In this document: positions 43,890 through 56,207 of the stretch, in pieces | Layout of the letters: the number at the start of each line of letters is the position of its first letter | How positions within the stretch are numbered: position 1 is the stretch's first letter | Origin: Amblyomma americanum | Lineage: Eukaryota > Arthropoda > Arachnida > Ixodida > Ixodidae | Assembly (NCBI RefSeq): GCF_052857255.1 | Contig: NC_135497.1 | Span: 344,140,183-344,204,182 of the forward strand | DNA: 64,000 bases | Reading direction: 5' to 3' | Position numbers and translations under genes: made by a program | Notes under the pieces: model-generated | The model's database searches: none | What the model saw: the letters and a program-made list of their open reading frames with translations, nothing else | What the model was told of the DNA's origin: nothing

Positions 43890-45050
43890 TGAAACAAGAC
43901 GTTCATCGACAGTAAACAAAACAAAATACGCTGCTACCAAAACAAAGGTGGGCCTCATCATCGTAGTTGATCTCTGTAGTAATCGGTGCGCAAGTTTGCT
44001 CATGCAGGAGTCATGTTCTCAACACAGCATTCGGTGGATTTTGTTACCTCTTCACTGGGTGTGTAGTCTTCACTGTGAATGTACATAAACTTGCCTCCCC
44101 TTATTTTTGAGATGGTTGTTAAACAACAGAACCTTGCATATCGTGGTCATGGCAATATTAGACACAAACAGTTCTTCGGATCCGATCCTGGTGATAATTA
44201 TCATGAGGGCTTGAGAACACACAAAGAAAATGTTTCCATGAAACTGTCAAACGTAACACCTGCAGCACGCAGTGCAAAGTGCTGCTCTCGTGTTAAACTT
44301 TGGCGTGTTTTCTCAGGAAAGAAAGCATAGACAGTGCTGATGCTATCGCTGCCACTTCGACTTTATTTGTCTGCTTAACAGAAAAGAGTGACGCGACAAT
44401 TCCGCCCGAATGAGCGCGCTTCGTACAGGGTATTCAGGTGAAATCTGAGCCAACTGCTCCAATCTGCACGCCCAACGTTCGGGAAGCGCTCTCGCCGAAA
44501 GCTAGGGCGTGAGGGCTTTCGAGACGAAGAAAAAACAAATTACCTCAAGTGGCACGGACCCTGCCGGTGGAAAATTTATTTTACCTAATTTAATTCATAC
44601 TGCAGGTCATATTAGAGATACAAACCGAAAAATACAGAAGTACGTAATACTGATTAGGGCAATGCGTAAAAATGAACAGCTAATAGGAGCATACAGCATC
44701 AGTGTGCGCTTACGCCAATTTTTCAGCGCATATCAGTCTCTTACGGCACACGGCAGGAAGGATATTTTAAATGCGTCAGTTCGAGCAAATTACGCGGATA
44801 GTGTTCCAGGATAATGGTGATGCGTGAAGTATAGAGCGAAAAAATAAAAAGGGTGCGAAATCAAGCGACGATTTTTAATTTATTGACAAGGAAACATATT
44901 CCTAAGGAATATTTTCTCCTTCCCTAAAGGTGTGGACATAGTGAGACTTAGCTCAAATGACGATTCCAGCAGCGAAAATTTCAAAAAAATTTATTTCGCG
45001 AGTGTTCTTTCAATTATTAAGAGTTTGTCATGTGAGTTTAGTATGTGAAT
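43890..45050. other. Unidentified stretch
   Basis: No gene is recognised. A cagggtattcaggtgaaatctgag word near 44436 resembles ends of dispersed arthropod repeats. A 101-codon open frame at 44509-44814 has no motif. Confidence 0.4.
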
Positions 45051-45099
45051 TAAGCAAGCCACATCCATACTTGAGGATAGGCCTAGATAGGCGCATAGA

Positions 45100-45483
45100 C
45101 GAGCAGTTTAAGCACATTTTCTTGACACTAACGCCTGATAAATTTTGTTCTTGTGTTTGTATTTTTGTGTTCTTGATGTATGTTACTTATTGCTTATTTT
45201 TATTGTATCTTGTGTTTTTGACTGCCATGAAGTGTTCTGTACTGGTGCAGATACTTTTTCTGGATGGTGTTGAAAGGCTCTTTTATAGGCATTTTGTTTA
45301 AGCTTAAGGGTATTTAACGAAATCTGTTTCTTTTTGAAGCTAAATATGTTTTGTTTTCAAACTGCTGCCGAATTGTACATGAGGGGGCTGGGCGTCGTCA
45401 AGCCGCAATGACGCGGCTTTTACCCGCCACCCCCTCTTTCTCCTTGAGAGCGAAAATAAAGATTTAATTTGATTTGATTTGAT
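45100..45483 (+). mobile_element. LINE 3' UTR with (TTTGA)n tail
   Basis: A T-rich stretch is followed by a ggctgggcgtcgtcaagccg segment near 45389, AATAAA at 45454-45459 and a gatttaatttgatttgatttgat run at 45461-45483. The layout (GC-rich 3' UTR end, AATAAA, short pentanucleotide repeats) is that of a 5'-truncated non-LTR element. No coding part can be recognised, so the clade is open. Confidence 0.6.
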
Positions 45484-45489
45484 AACGAA

Positions 45490-46685
45490 TGCTACGGCAG
45501 AAATTTCACCGTGAAGCGGCCTCAACTAATAAAGGAACAGAAGAAAATTCTGCTCTAGGTAAGAATCGTACCCAGGGCTCGGAAATGCTCACAAAGGGAC
45601 GTCTCCACACCGACATGACTGCTCGCCTTTTGGATCAGAAGGCGCGTCTATTGAAGACACAGATGCCTAAGATACGTATCTTCATAATATGTACTGAAGC
45701 GTGGATGAATAATTTAATAATCAATATGTACATTCTAGACGATCCCATTAAACGAGTAGCCAAATACGTTTGGGGTTAATTTCCTTGGTGCACGGCGAGC
45801 AGTCGTAGCGCCATCATGTGGTAACCACTGAAGCCCCAACACGCAAAGTACAGCCATGGTTGCAGATAGCGCGTCTATAGAATGCAAAGACGTCTTAGAG
45901 ACGTATCTACGAGTTAGGTACTGAGGCGCTCATGACTAATTTAATTAGTACTTTGTCCATTGCACCTGTCCCAATTAAGCGAGTAGCGAAATTGTCTGGA
46001 ACACACTCAACGTTAGAGACGCCAAGCCGCGTCTTGTTACCCCATACACCACCGAGCCACAGAGAACACCCTCCAAGATATTCATCTTCCTAAATTCAAA
46101 TGTTACAGTTGTCGCGGTGTATGAAGCATGAACAATTCTCCTTCATCCTTCGACTTGTATCATACACGTGTGCTATGGTTGATTGCTTCTTTCTGCGGTT
46201 CACAGAACTCTGGGGGGTTTCCAAGCATATTCTAATCCGTGCCTTTGCAAGAGGGCACTCCATGTTTGCGTACCCAACGTAGGACCATCTCACCAATGGC
46301 ACGTGAAAAATTTACCTGACAGCAAAATGGGTTACAAGCTAAAATGTCAGCCATCTGTTAAAACGCTTGCAATAGAATGAGGCCATAGGGTCAAAAATAT
46401 TTTAATTTTTTTCTCGAAACACAATTCAGGCTTATGAACATGGAGTGAATCAGCGAGGTAATTTTTTCTCAACAAGGCACTTCCTTCCGCGCCAAAAAAA
46501 CTTCTCAGCTCTGTGCGCAGCAAACACCCTGCTTGTATGGCTTTGTGCATCACCTAGACAATTTCCACTCACATATATCTGTACGTTCTTGGTGCGACGG
46601 TAATAGCTATAACTAGCCCACTCTGAAGTCCTCAAATGTTTTGTCTGGTATGCGTGCTTTACTGCCGCGAAGCTTCGGCTTAAAT
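45490..46685. other. Unidentified stretch
   Basis: Nothing is recognisable. An open frame of 96 codons starts next to the preceding LINE tail and has no motif. Confidence 0.4.
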
Positions 46686-46689
46686 ATGT

Positions 46690-46803
46690 GAGAGATAGTA
46701 ATGAAGGGCTCCCGTTTAATTTCGACCACCAGGGGTTTCTTAACGTGCATCATCATCGCTACCACACCGACTTTTTCGCTCGTCAACATTTCGTCTCCCT
46801 CTT
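46690..46803 (-). mobile_element. SINE body fragment (Ruka-like)
   Basis: tagtaatgaagggctcccg, then atttcgaccaccaggggttt, cttaacgtgc and, after divergence, atttcgtctcc follow the body of the SINE at 17960-18055. The tRNA-like head and the 3' tail are missing. Confidence 0.65.
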
Positions 46804-47672
46804 CTTTCCTCCCCCTTTCCCAGCGCAGACAGGCATGCCAGCATCATGTTTTCGCCGGCGGATCTTTCCGAATATTCCTTCATTAAAATTAACTTTCTCT
46901 CTCAATGGAAGGAAGTGCGACGATCTGGTCGTTGAGCGAGAACTTTTCCGCGCAAAAATTATGGAACGCCTAATATTTGGGGGCCAAAATTTTTCAGCAA
47001 TTGCAGGATGCAACTGAAGCAGCTCCTCCAATGATTGCTCATCAATTCTTTCCCGGCGCTAGTAACCCGCTTTGCAGGCCATGCTGCCAAAACCTGGTTG
47101 TAGGGTAGTATTCTGCGCGGTCACGAACATTAACCACAGTCGAGAAGGAAAATGCGCATTTCCCGAGAATTACCTGTCATCCCTGTACTTGAGCACAAAT
47201 AGGCCAGGAAATAAATCACCGTGTTGGGCGCTGGGAACCCGGCTGACCGGTCTTCCAGGCAGGAAGCTCCTCCGTTTGGGAAGTCGCCGAGGCATCGGCT
47301 GCCCTCAGCCTGGAGAGCGGTGGTGAAGGCAGTCGCTTCAGCAAAGTCCCGAGAACGTCTGCCGGGAGTTCCGAACTAAGGCGACGATCGGCGAGGAGAA
47401 GTCGAAGACTCGCTGCCGCCAATAAGAACACCTAGCAAGGTACGGTGTTTCCGCATTTCTTTCTCCTCAGGCGGAAACTGCTGATCCGATGGTGGTAGTT
47501 TAACACCGACGCAAGGGAGAAAGCGCGTGTCCGTGGAGCCAAAAAGTTGAGCCAGGGTGCAGTTGACACTCCTCGGGAGATCAAAGCTGGGGTAACCACG
47601 TTTCCTGCAGAGAAAGTGCATCGTCATTGTTCCTCTACGAATCCTTCGATGGCTGGAAGTGCAAACCGGAAT
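46804..47672. other. Unidentified stretch with GC-rich part
   Basis: 47210-47620 is GC-rich and open on the minus strand (71 and 83 codons in overlapping frames). A donor-like gtacgg at 47422 and an acceptor-like ttctttctcctcag at 47457-47470 are too close together for an intron. No family is recognised. Confidence 0.35.
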
Positions 47673-47673
47673 A

Positions 47674-47682
47674 GAACGAAAA
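47674..47682. repeat. Probable LINE TSD, right flank on minus strand
   Basis: gaacgaaaa here and gagcgaaaa at 53131-53139 match at eight of nine bases and bracket the LINE. Length and position fit a target-site duplication. Confidence 0.5.
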
Positions 47683-47722
47683 TCTTCTTCTTCTTCTTCT
47701 TCTGCTTCTTCTTCTTCTCCTC
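47683..47722 (-). repeat. LINE 3' tail, (GAA)n microsatellite
   Basis: cttcttcttc... on the plus strand, interrupted once by ctg, forms the 3' tail of the minus-strand LINE. Simple-repeat tails are frequent in I-group elements. Confidence 0.8.
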
Positions 47723-47928
47723 AAGTAATATGGCACATACCCACGTGGGGGGGATTGGCCAAGGTATAGAGTAGAATGCCAATGAAGCATTTGCGCGGGG
47801 AAGGAAACGTCAGAAGACTGAATCAAGATAAAAAAAATAGAAAAATAAAATGAATTCAAGAGGTACGAGTCATCCGGAATAGAATCAATCTAGACTTTTT
47901 TGGACATGCGAAATAATTTTGTATATAG

Positions 47929-50900
47929 CTAACAAGATGATCGATTAGTTGCACTTATGTAATCGTGAAGGTAGCCGCAAACACTGCTTAACGGGAATCC
48001 CTTGGCGCTCGCACCGAACGATAGAAGAACTGTAAGAGACAGAGGCAGTCCTAGTCTCGAAAGAGGAACCTCCAGATATTGCTTTCTCTGAACCGCGAAC
48101 CGCAGGCAAGAGAGGAGAAAATGATCGATTGATTCAACTTGCCCACATGATACACAAAGGGTTGTCGCAGCGAACCCGCACCTGCATAAGTACAAGTTTA
48201 AGTGAGGGATTCTACATCGCAGGAGCGTCATGGACACTTCACAAAGCCTTGACTTACACCACCGGATAATCCATGGGTACTTTAGGTGTTGAAAGTCCAC
48301 GGTATTGAGCAACGGATCACTCAAAGTGGCTGAAATATGTTGGAACCGCTAGAAATGTGAAGCTGCTAACAGAATGAGGTGAGGGACGGGATATATTACA
48401 GGTGCGCTGAGAGCTGACCTTGCCAATATATCAGCCACCTCTTTAAAATAGACGCCTGAATGTCCAGGTACCCAGACCAAACGGATCTCGCGCACTGTGC
48501 ACGGAACAAAAAACCTAAGTGAACGAGTCAAGAAAGATTTTTCCGAATTTTGCAGAAAGACAATAACTGAAAGGCAGTCTGTAAGAATAATAACCCGTGC
48601 GACATGTCTGGGAATTTTAAGAAGAGCCAAACCAATGGCCAAAAACTCTGCGAAGAATATAGGAGTATAATCAGGGATACGAACGGAGTAGCTCCAAGCT
48701 AGATCCTGCGAATATATGCCAATCGCCGCCTTCTTACAGCTGCCGGAGGCATCTGTGGAGAGAACAGTATGATGTGGAAAATTCTGTAGGTGTTCAGAAA
48801 GAAGACCATTTAGGGTATGTGCGGGCATATGCTTCGCATGGGACGGGAAAATAAAGTCGTAATAGAAGGCGGGTTCAGCCTGCGTGACAGCAACTCGTTG
48901 CAAGGAGATCAGATCAACGTGAAGCGGAGCTAACAGATTCTGCGTGAACCTAACTTGCGCAAGCTGATAACGTGGCCAGTGATTAGTTAAAAAAAGGTAT
49001 GGTTGGGATACAAAAATTGGAATACTAACGCCTGGGGCCGGGTCAAAAGACTTGAGGAAAGTACGCACTGTTACAAGTTGGAAGCGGGAATAGAGGTTGG
49101 GGATACGGGCTTCCAGAAAAAGGACAGCGTTGGAAGCTGATTTTGGGAGCCCGAGGCATAGCCGTAGGGCACGCCTTTCCAATAAGGCTAATGGCTGCAG
49201 CTTGTAGTTCGCGCTACCAGAGAACAAGGGGCAACCAAATTCCAGAATCGGTCTCATATAAGCCTTATAGACCAACAGCAGCGTGTCACGACGCATGCCA
49301 AACTTTTTATTGCCAACTCGGGTCAAACGGCCCAGTGCACGTTCCCCTTAATAACATTATTCTTAATATGGTGTCGCCAGTCCAAATTTTGGTCATAAGT
49401 AACACCTAGGTATTAACCGACTCCACCTGCGGAATTGGAGTGGAGCGGTAGGCTAGCGAGATGTACATAGGAGCGTCGGGTGGAAATACCAGCACGCCAC
49501 ATTTGCTGACATTAGGTGATAAATTGATTTGGTCCAACCAGACTTCAAGAGCATTCAGATATGCCTACAAATACCCGTAGAGGACATGAATATCCTTTGC
49601 TGATGCGAAAAAAGCTATATCATCTGCGTATACATAAGCTGTAACGTTAGGATGAATGGGGATGTCCCGAACTAATATGTTGAAAAGCAGCGGAGACAGA
49701 ACAGAGCCTTGCGGCACACCTCTTGATTGACCATAGGTATTAGAACAAAAAGATCCGCCTGTACAGAAGAAAAATCTATCTTTTAGAAATTCACAAATAC
49801 AGGCGTAAAGGTAATGCGGTGGTTGTAGTTGAGCAAGATTGTTAATGAGGACTGTGTGCTCCACGCTGTCATAGGCCTTCGCAACGTCAGGCGTCACCAA
49901 GGCCGAAACTTCTCTCTGGCGCATTGAGAGTCGTATTCGGCTCTCGAGATCCACATGCGCGGACCATATGGAACAACCGCGACGAAAGCCAATCTGTGCG
50001 GGGTGAGGCCGTTAATATGATGAACATGCTTTGTGAGGTGACTGTGTACTACTCTTTCTATTAGCTTTACTAAACTTGAGGTTAAAGCAATCGCCCGAAT
50101 ATTGTCTAATTGAAATCCATTGTCTGCATTTTTTAAAAGTAAAATTATTTTCGCAATTTTCCAACTGTGAGGAATCCAAGAGGTTTCCAATGACGCATTT
50201 ACAATATCTAGAAGGTGAGTTGGAAAGTCGTGCGCTAAAATCTTTAACATGCCCACAGTAATCCCGTCAAATCCCGGAGCAACACAGTGCATCGAGGAAA
50301 CAATTTGCAGGAGCTCCGACACGCCGACCTCAGGATAGTCCGAGCTGGGGGTGAGAGTGTGCAAAGGTTCTGCTTTCTGTACCTGGAAACGTAAGGCCAG
50401 CCCCTGCGCGATGCGTTCAAGATTTTGCTTAGCCTCATGCGGAGACATTACCATTGACCTTATGCGATTGGAGGCCGGAGAGCTGTTATTCTGCGCCATG
50501 AATCTATAGAGAGCCTTCTTATTTTGGGTATTAAGAGATACGTGTTTAAATTTTGATTATATTCCTCCTTTGCCTTTTTAACAGTTCTTTTGAAACATGC
50601 AGAGAACTTATAATTTATCCAATTAGCTGGGCTCTGATTATAGGAAAGGCTTTTCCAGGCTGCTTTTCTACGACGATAAGCTTTCTCACACTCCTCCGTC
50701 CACCAAGGAGACGGCTGTCTGGCAGGAGCAGTAGTACACACCGAGAATACAGAGCTCTCAGTAGCATCTTGCAGAAAGGTAATTGTCCGCTGAGCTCTTT
50801 GTGCTCGACCTGAGCTAACTATGGAGGGGAGTGAGGCAGATATCAATTGTTTGTACATAATGTGGTTTACAAATTTCATGGTTGCACCACCTTTTCTGAT

Positions 50901-51557
50901 ATGCGAGGATATATTAGAAAAGGTTATTGGAAAGTGGTCACTAGATGTACCTGAGTCTTCAGCTGACCATGAAGATACGCCAACCCCACGAGATGCTAAT
51001 GTTAAATCTATGATTGAACGGGATCCTCCTCGCATAAAGGTTACTGCTCCGGAATTACAGCAGCGCACTGCATTCATTGACATCCAGGACCACAGAAGCT
51101 GGCCGCAGGAGTCAGAGCGACTATCCCAGACACAGTGGTGCGAATTAAAATCTCCTGCGATGACTGTGCTGTTTGCGCCGCTCAGTAAGGTATCCAAACA
51201 GTCTGTCCTGTGAACCCCGATTGGGAAGTAGACGTTAGCAATAGTGACTTTGGCGCACTGTGGAAGGGAGATTTCAACCGCCAACAACTCACAGTCAGGG
51301 CGCATAACTGTCTGCGAGATTGATGCCCGGTGACATATTTTCGTAGAGATCATAGTTATTAACCCACCACCCCTGCCATTAACGCGATCTACCCTGAAAA
51401 CACGACATTTTTTAAATGTGAATGATTTAAGTGGAGAGAGCCACGTTTCTTGTAAAATCACAATATCTGGATTATGTTTATGAAGAAGTAATTCAAGATC
51501 CGGTAAAAAAGAAAGTACGGAGCGACAATTCCACTGCATAACTTTTAGACCCGCCAT
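47929..51557 (-). pseudogene. LINE ORF2 (EN-RT-RNase H), second family
   Basis: The start ATG at 51557 gives MAGLKVMQWNCRSVL. Endonuclease motifs follow: ILQETWLS near 51450, IAGDFNSHHCVWDS near 51135 and SSDHFPI near 50935. RT shows APGFDGITVGML near 50275, DVAKAYDSVEH near 49880, SRGVPQGSVLSPLLFN near 49715 and YADD near 49625. RNase H has STDASGS near 48755, AEFLAIGLAL near 48645 and WVPGHSGVYFKEVAD near 48470. A CVSCG...HFLLSC motif follows near 48150. Breaks: frameshifts near 50520 and 49990, a stop near 49565 followed by scrambled frames to 49326, and an in-frame TAG near 48349. Motifs are otherwise well kept, so decay is moderate. It is not functional. Confidence 0.87.
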
Positions 51558-51559
51558 GA

Positions 51560-52861
51560 TTATCGACTGGTTAAAGAGGCATCAACAGCCTCCTTCAGCA
51601 CATCAGTCTGGGGAATTAATTTGGGGGGTCCTTTCTTTGCTTTGACTTGCGGAACAGCTGACTTCGAGGGTGAGGAAGAAGCTCGACGCTTCTGGGAAGT
51701 GGTGAGCATTTCAACGTCCATGCTACAAGTATCTACGTGAACGACACCGTCAGGAGCGCTGTTGGCAGGCGGTACTTGGGGCACGGTAGGAGGCGACATG
51801 GAATGACTCTTACTAGCAGCACTTGGGAGTGATGCCGGCGTAGCCGCCGAAACATGTGATTCAGTAGGCAGAGATTGGCCAGCAACAAGTTGAGATAGAG
51901 CCTCGGTGAAACTGCCCAGCATTCGCTCGACCACCACAGAAAGAGCCTGTTCTACTGAGGACACTATTGAAGTAGTCAAACTTGACGGTATATCAGCAAC
52001 AGAGCTTCGCGCACGGCTGGCATATGTATTATCCCTCCGATCCAGAAATGCATAAGCATCTGCTCTCGACCATCGTTTCGCTTGAATGATATCGAGCAGG
52101 CTTTGTTCGTCGGCTCGTTTCGAGCAGTTGACATCATCAGCTGAGTGGTTGCCCTTACGTAGGCAACACTGGGGCTGATCAGAGGCGCAGCTTTCATCTG
52201 AATGCCCTTCTCCACAAACCCGGCAGCGGGTCGCCGACTTACACGCTTTACCACTGTGACCGAAACGCCAACAGTTGTTGCGCTGAAGAGGACGGGGCCG
52301 CAGAGGGTCCACACGACACACTATCGGCCAAACCTTGAGTTCAGAAGGACAGGAGGAACCAGCAAACGTAGTGATAACTGACTCTGTCGCAACACGCACA
52401 CCATTGAATTCTCTACTTCACCGGTAGACAGAAAGAACCCCCACACCTGCATCCTGAAACTCCTCCAGTATATCCTGCGGGGAAGATGCTGGGTCCACGC
52501 CACGAACAATACCTTTGGAACATGCGAGCTGTTCCGGGATGAAGGCTTTAACCGCTAATGACTGAAAAATTTCGCACTGGAGCAGGTCTGTGACAAAATC
52601 AATGTCAGCGGACCTGCAAACAATGCCTCTCCGGCCGAACGGTCGCACCTCAGAGATCTGGAGGTAGTGGGTAGTGAGAGATCTTAGCTCCTGCTGAAGG
52701 ACCTTGGAGATTTTCATATTGATCGTTCCCTCACCGATCGGCACGAGAGCCACAGGGATGATGTCAATTCCATTTTTACGAAAATTTTCTAGCGGCAAGC
52801 TTTGGGTGGGCAAGCTGGCAAACAAGGTTGCCGACCCTCCACCCGGGGAGGTCAGCGACAT
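51560..52861 (-). pseudogene. LINE ORF1 (zinc-knuckle protein), second family
   Basis: It begins at the ATG at 52861 (MSLTSPGGGSATLFASL). One in-frame TGA near 52416 interrupts it, and the same frame then runs to 51560. Zinc knuckles lie near 52285-52135: the first has lost its leading Cys (RNNCWRFGHSGKAC), the second is intact (CRVCGEGHSDESC), the third has Arg in a Cys position (CCLRKGNHSADDVNC). The C-terminus is Ser/Pro-rich and ends in a Lys-rich stretch. ORF1 stops two bases before the ORF2 ATG, a tight spacing that suggests coupled translation in the parent element. Confidence 0.85.
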
Positions 52862-53033
52862 ACCTGAGCCAAACGCACCCTCAAATGCACATTAGCCTGG
52901 CCTGCAGACCTAACCTGAGACCTGGCCAAATCCCCCACGCAGAACGGCCTCACCAGAGATGAGCACGTAGGCACCACCAAGACACCACAGTTGAGCTCGA
53001 AGCAAAGCACCAGCAAGAACACGTCAGTACCGT

Positions 53034-53053
53034 CCAACACCGTCCAACACCCT
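53034..53053. repeat. 10-bp tandem repeat in LINE 5' UTR
   Basis: cgtccaacac occurs twice in direct succession in the putative 5' UTR of the minus-strand LINE. It is probably slippage. Confidence 0.7.
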
Positions 53054-53159
53054 CCTGTTTCTCCTGTTTCCACTTCCAAAATCTCACGCTGTTCCTCTTC
53101 GTCCTCTGCCTCGTATTCTTCGTGCCTCGTGAGCGAAAAACTATACTCTTAGACATAGC

Positions 53160-54760
53160 AACGAGGCATACTATACCTACAAAAACGTTACTGATGGAAA
53201 ATAATGCATCTTCAGACTCTAAAGGGTAATTCCATCAATTTTCTGCCCGTACTGAGTTCGACGTTAACTTGTATTCCTTAAGGCGTTCCATCACAGTACA
53301 CCACCTCATTGTTTGCAGTGCGCAAACAATGATTTTGAACAAGCAATAGTCTACAGTCGAAATGAAAACTCCAGCGCAAGGCCTGAAGAGCTGTTCGCGT
53401 GACGTCACTAATGAAGATACAGGCTAGAAAGCGAATCGCCACACCGCGCTGCGCGAAAAGCACAAAGTGGGAGGCAGAATTCAAAACTCAGCGATTCTTC
53501 CAGAACTTTATGAAGATCTGATAGCGAAGATTCGGTAATAAGTTTAATGCAAGCGATTTCCCATTTGCCGACAATCCGCCGCGACAACAGAGGCCCCACC
53601 ATGGCGGGGCTGAGCGAACACAGCGCTTGCGCATCGACCGACTCTGAGGGGAAACCCTCACATCAATTTTTGCCTTATAAAACGGTACAACGTATAGATT
53701 TTATAAGTCGTACTTTACCCTTACTGCTGCATATGCGGCGATTGCCAGCCGGCGATTTGAGGTGAAATGAAGACCTGTCGACAGATCGCCACTGTGCAAA
53801 ATCTGTTGCCCCGGATCACATTTAATTGTCCCCACCGGCTGTTTCGAATGTGCTTTGACCGCGAGACGATGGACATAAACCGATGCCAGTTACTGTTTTG
53901 CAATCAAATTACCTGGATCACCCTAATGAGAACAGGTATGCGCCCCGCCATGAGAGCTCAAACTCTGTCGCAGGAAGCATGTTCGCTAGAATTTTGTCAT
54001 TTCACCGATATGACGCCTTGGTGCAAGTACCCTATCTCGTCAAACAACGATGCTGCCATTATGAAGGAAACCGAACGCAACTTAGTGCACATTCCTTCTC
54101 TTACGTAGAGAGTGACTCAGCAGCCTCAATTAGCCTTAGTTCTTTTGGTTACGGTTCGCTTCCTGCAGTAATTATAGAAAGTCGGGTTAAATTAACCCAC
54201 AGAATTTGCATTCTAATCTTCTTAGTTCTGCTCGCTTCCCCTTCATTGCTGTTCCTCGCCATATCGCGGTTTAGCAGGCATCGCCTAAGGGAACAAAGTA
54301 GAAATAGGCATGCGTACATTCAGTATCAAGGAGAGAGGCGGCTGCTGCCGCCCCCCCCCCCCCCCTGTTGCCCTATACATTTACTGCGTCGGACCTGTCA
54401 CGTCATTGTTTAAGTACATGTTTACGGCCGTGCAGGTTTTTTGAGAACACCGGCATTAGCGGGTTTCAGTAGCGGTAGAGACTACATGTAATAGCAGCCA
54501 ACCAGTCCTCTTTCCCTTGACAGTTGTCCCCGGGCGCACGGACTTCCACTGCGCTGTGAGGTGTCTGCCGGAGGTCTGTTTGTCTTGCCATTATGGGCAT
54601 AGTGAATAAATCGAAATAAACGACGTCGGCCCTTAAAAGGACAACACTCTAAATACTCCACGCCGATTATAGTGACCGCCACCATTCATGTATAGATGGC
54701 AGTGTCTCAACTACTAGCTCAGCTTGCTCCGTGGTCCTATCTGCAAAACAGGCCAGTATT
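53160..54760. other. Unidentified stretch
   Basis: The longest open frame (53883-54413, plus, 176 codons) contains a hydrophobic run (ICILIFLVLLASPSLLFLAI, near 54208-54270) and ends through a poly-C tract. No start context, homology or paralogue supports it as a gene. The rest is unrecognised. Confidence 0.35.
54351..54365. repeat. Poly-C run (15 C)
   Basis: Fifteen consecutive C residues. The length is likely to vary and to be error-prone in sequencing. Confidence 0.95.
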
Positions 54761-54764
54761 AAGA

Positions 54765-55700
54765 AGATAATTTCGCATCGGACAACCTACCCAGGATCAG
54801 AACTGGCTCTTCTTGGAGTTTTGTACAGTATTCGGCAATTCAAAGCTTCCCTATAATGTCTCCATTCTCCTCAACACCATGGCGATCACGAGCAACTCAC
54901 AGCGGACATAAAACATCTTCAACCCAGCCACTGGAAGAATTCTTGACATCATCTTCCAGTAGCCACCAGGACACAGTGGCATCGCCGGTAACGACGCATC
55001 TGACGCTGCACCTCCATCAGCAAGCGGCAGAACCAACATTGTCCGGACGCCACTGACAAGAGTCGACGCAGCAAGGAATCTGCGAGTGCTCGGACTAAAC
55101 GAAATGAAAGCCTCATGGTCTACCCCTGATTACTCGACATGCCTTTTGCACCATCTCGACGCCTTACTTGAGCACAATCTTCCGTCCGGCCTCTCCCATT
55201 CCGTTGCTACTCTCTTGTGTCGCCTGCGGCTGCGAGTGGCATTTACAAATGCTTCCCCCTACTTAATCGGAGCAGCAGATCTCCTGTGTGTGAGAACTAC
55301 GGCTGCGACCAGACAATTGAGCACCTCCTTTGTGAGTGCCTCCAGTTCGTGCATGAATGTGTCCTCCTGGCCACAACGCTTCGACGCTTAGATCCTCAAC
55401 CCGTTAGAGAAGCCAAAATTCTAGTTCCTAAGACTAAATCTTCATCGCAGAGGACTGCTGTGAAGGCCCTTTGTAGGTTTTTGAAGGACTCAGGATTGAG
55501 TTTCAGGTTATACACTTTCAATGTGTACATTTTGTACCATTTTCGTGACGCCCTAAAGGGACACAGTGACAAATGCACCCTCTGTTTCTTCTATCCTCTT
55601 TTTATCTCACCCTCCGTTTGCCTTCCCACGTGTAGGGTACCTTACTGGGAGACACCTAGTTAGCATCCCAACATTTCAGATCATCTTCCTCTCTCTTGGC
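54765..55700 (+). pseudogene. LINE ORF2 C-terminal relic (RNase H end)
   Basis: Readings across changing frames give a TYPGSELALLGVLYSIRQF piece near 54788, then a GIAGNDASDAA motif near 54985 that matches the last RNase H motif of LINEs. SWSTPDYST and LPSGLSHSVATLLCRLRL follow, then CGCDQTIEHLLCECLQF near 55303 (a C...H...C motif) and CRFLKDSGLS near 55470. A pyrimidine-rich 3' UTR runs to about 55700. It is an RNase H-bearing LINE distinct from the two I-group copies, 5'-truncated and broken. No tail or TSD is seen. Confidence 0.72.
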
Positions 55701-56177
55701 ATTACCGGTGGCCAAGGACACTCGATATTGCATTCTAGGAAAAATACTTGCCACTTCTGACCCCGGTAATCCGGGAACCAAATGCAGGCCGTCGTGAAAA
55801 GCGCATCATAGCATGATTTCGCTTTCAGCGTCCATGGCGAAGCTTGTTTTTCTTCTCAGCGCACTGCAGGCGCCATCTGGTAAATTGCACTGACAGCACT
55901 GTCGGCACTCGTATTGTCGGTTCGGTTGTAGTCTACTGCAGACGAACTTAGTTAGGAGCCATTATAAAAGCCCGTTAACAGGCAGCACTTTGCAGTCTTG
56001 TTCGCAAAAGAGGGGGCAGATGTCTTTTTACCTGTATGAGAGGGAAGTTGTTGAAAGGACATAGTAGAGTTGCCCAAAAAACTTTCCAATTAATCTAAGC
56101 TTCCCAATGACTGCAAGGCGCCTTAGTACCAGTCCCTCAGCAGCACTGGTCACTAGCTTATTCAGAATACTGGCCCT
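55700..56177. other. Unidentified stretch before duplication breakpoint
   Basis: A TATAAAAG at 55964-55971 with a downstream ctttgcagtcttgttcg could be a TATA promoter or LTR remnant, but no partner LTR or coding region supports it. Nothing else is recognised. Confidence 0.3.
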
Positions 56178-56207
56178 CTCGCCTTTCATGTTCTCGCCTT
56201 TCATGTT
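56178..56207. repeat. Perfect 15-bp tandem repeat at breakpoint
   Basis: ctcgcctttcatgtt occurs twice in direct succession and ends three bases before the left end of duplication copy B (56211). It is absent beside copy A. Confidence 0.9.

Larger units (their letters stand above)
47683..53130 (-). mobile_element. Near full-length I-group LINE with (GAA)n tail
   Basis: On the minus strand: about 270 bp of 5' UTR, ORF1 (zinc knuckles), ORF2 (EN, RT, RNase H, C-terminal Cys motif), a short 3' UTR and a GAA/CTT microsatellite at 47683-47722. Length is about 5.45 kb. A probable 9-bp TSD with one mismatch flanks it. The protein motifs differ clearly from the LINE in the young duplication, so this is a second I-group family. 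Confidence 0.88.

Noticed and set aside
47415..47475. Splice donor and acceptor pair suggesting an intron
   Set aside because: The two sites are only about 35 bp apart, too short for a normal intron, with no supporting exons.
53883..54413. 176-codon plus-strand open frame with a hydrophobic segment
   Set aside because: The length is within chance for 64 kb in six frames, it reads through a poly-C tract, and no family, codon bias or paralogue supports it.
55964..55971. TATA box of a promoter or LTR
   Set aside because: A TATAAAAG alone is common by chance; no downstream gene and no LTR partner was found.
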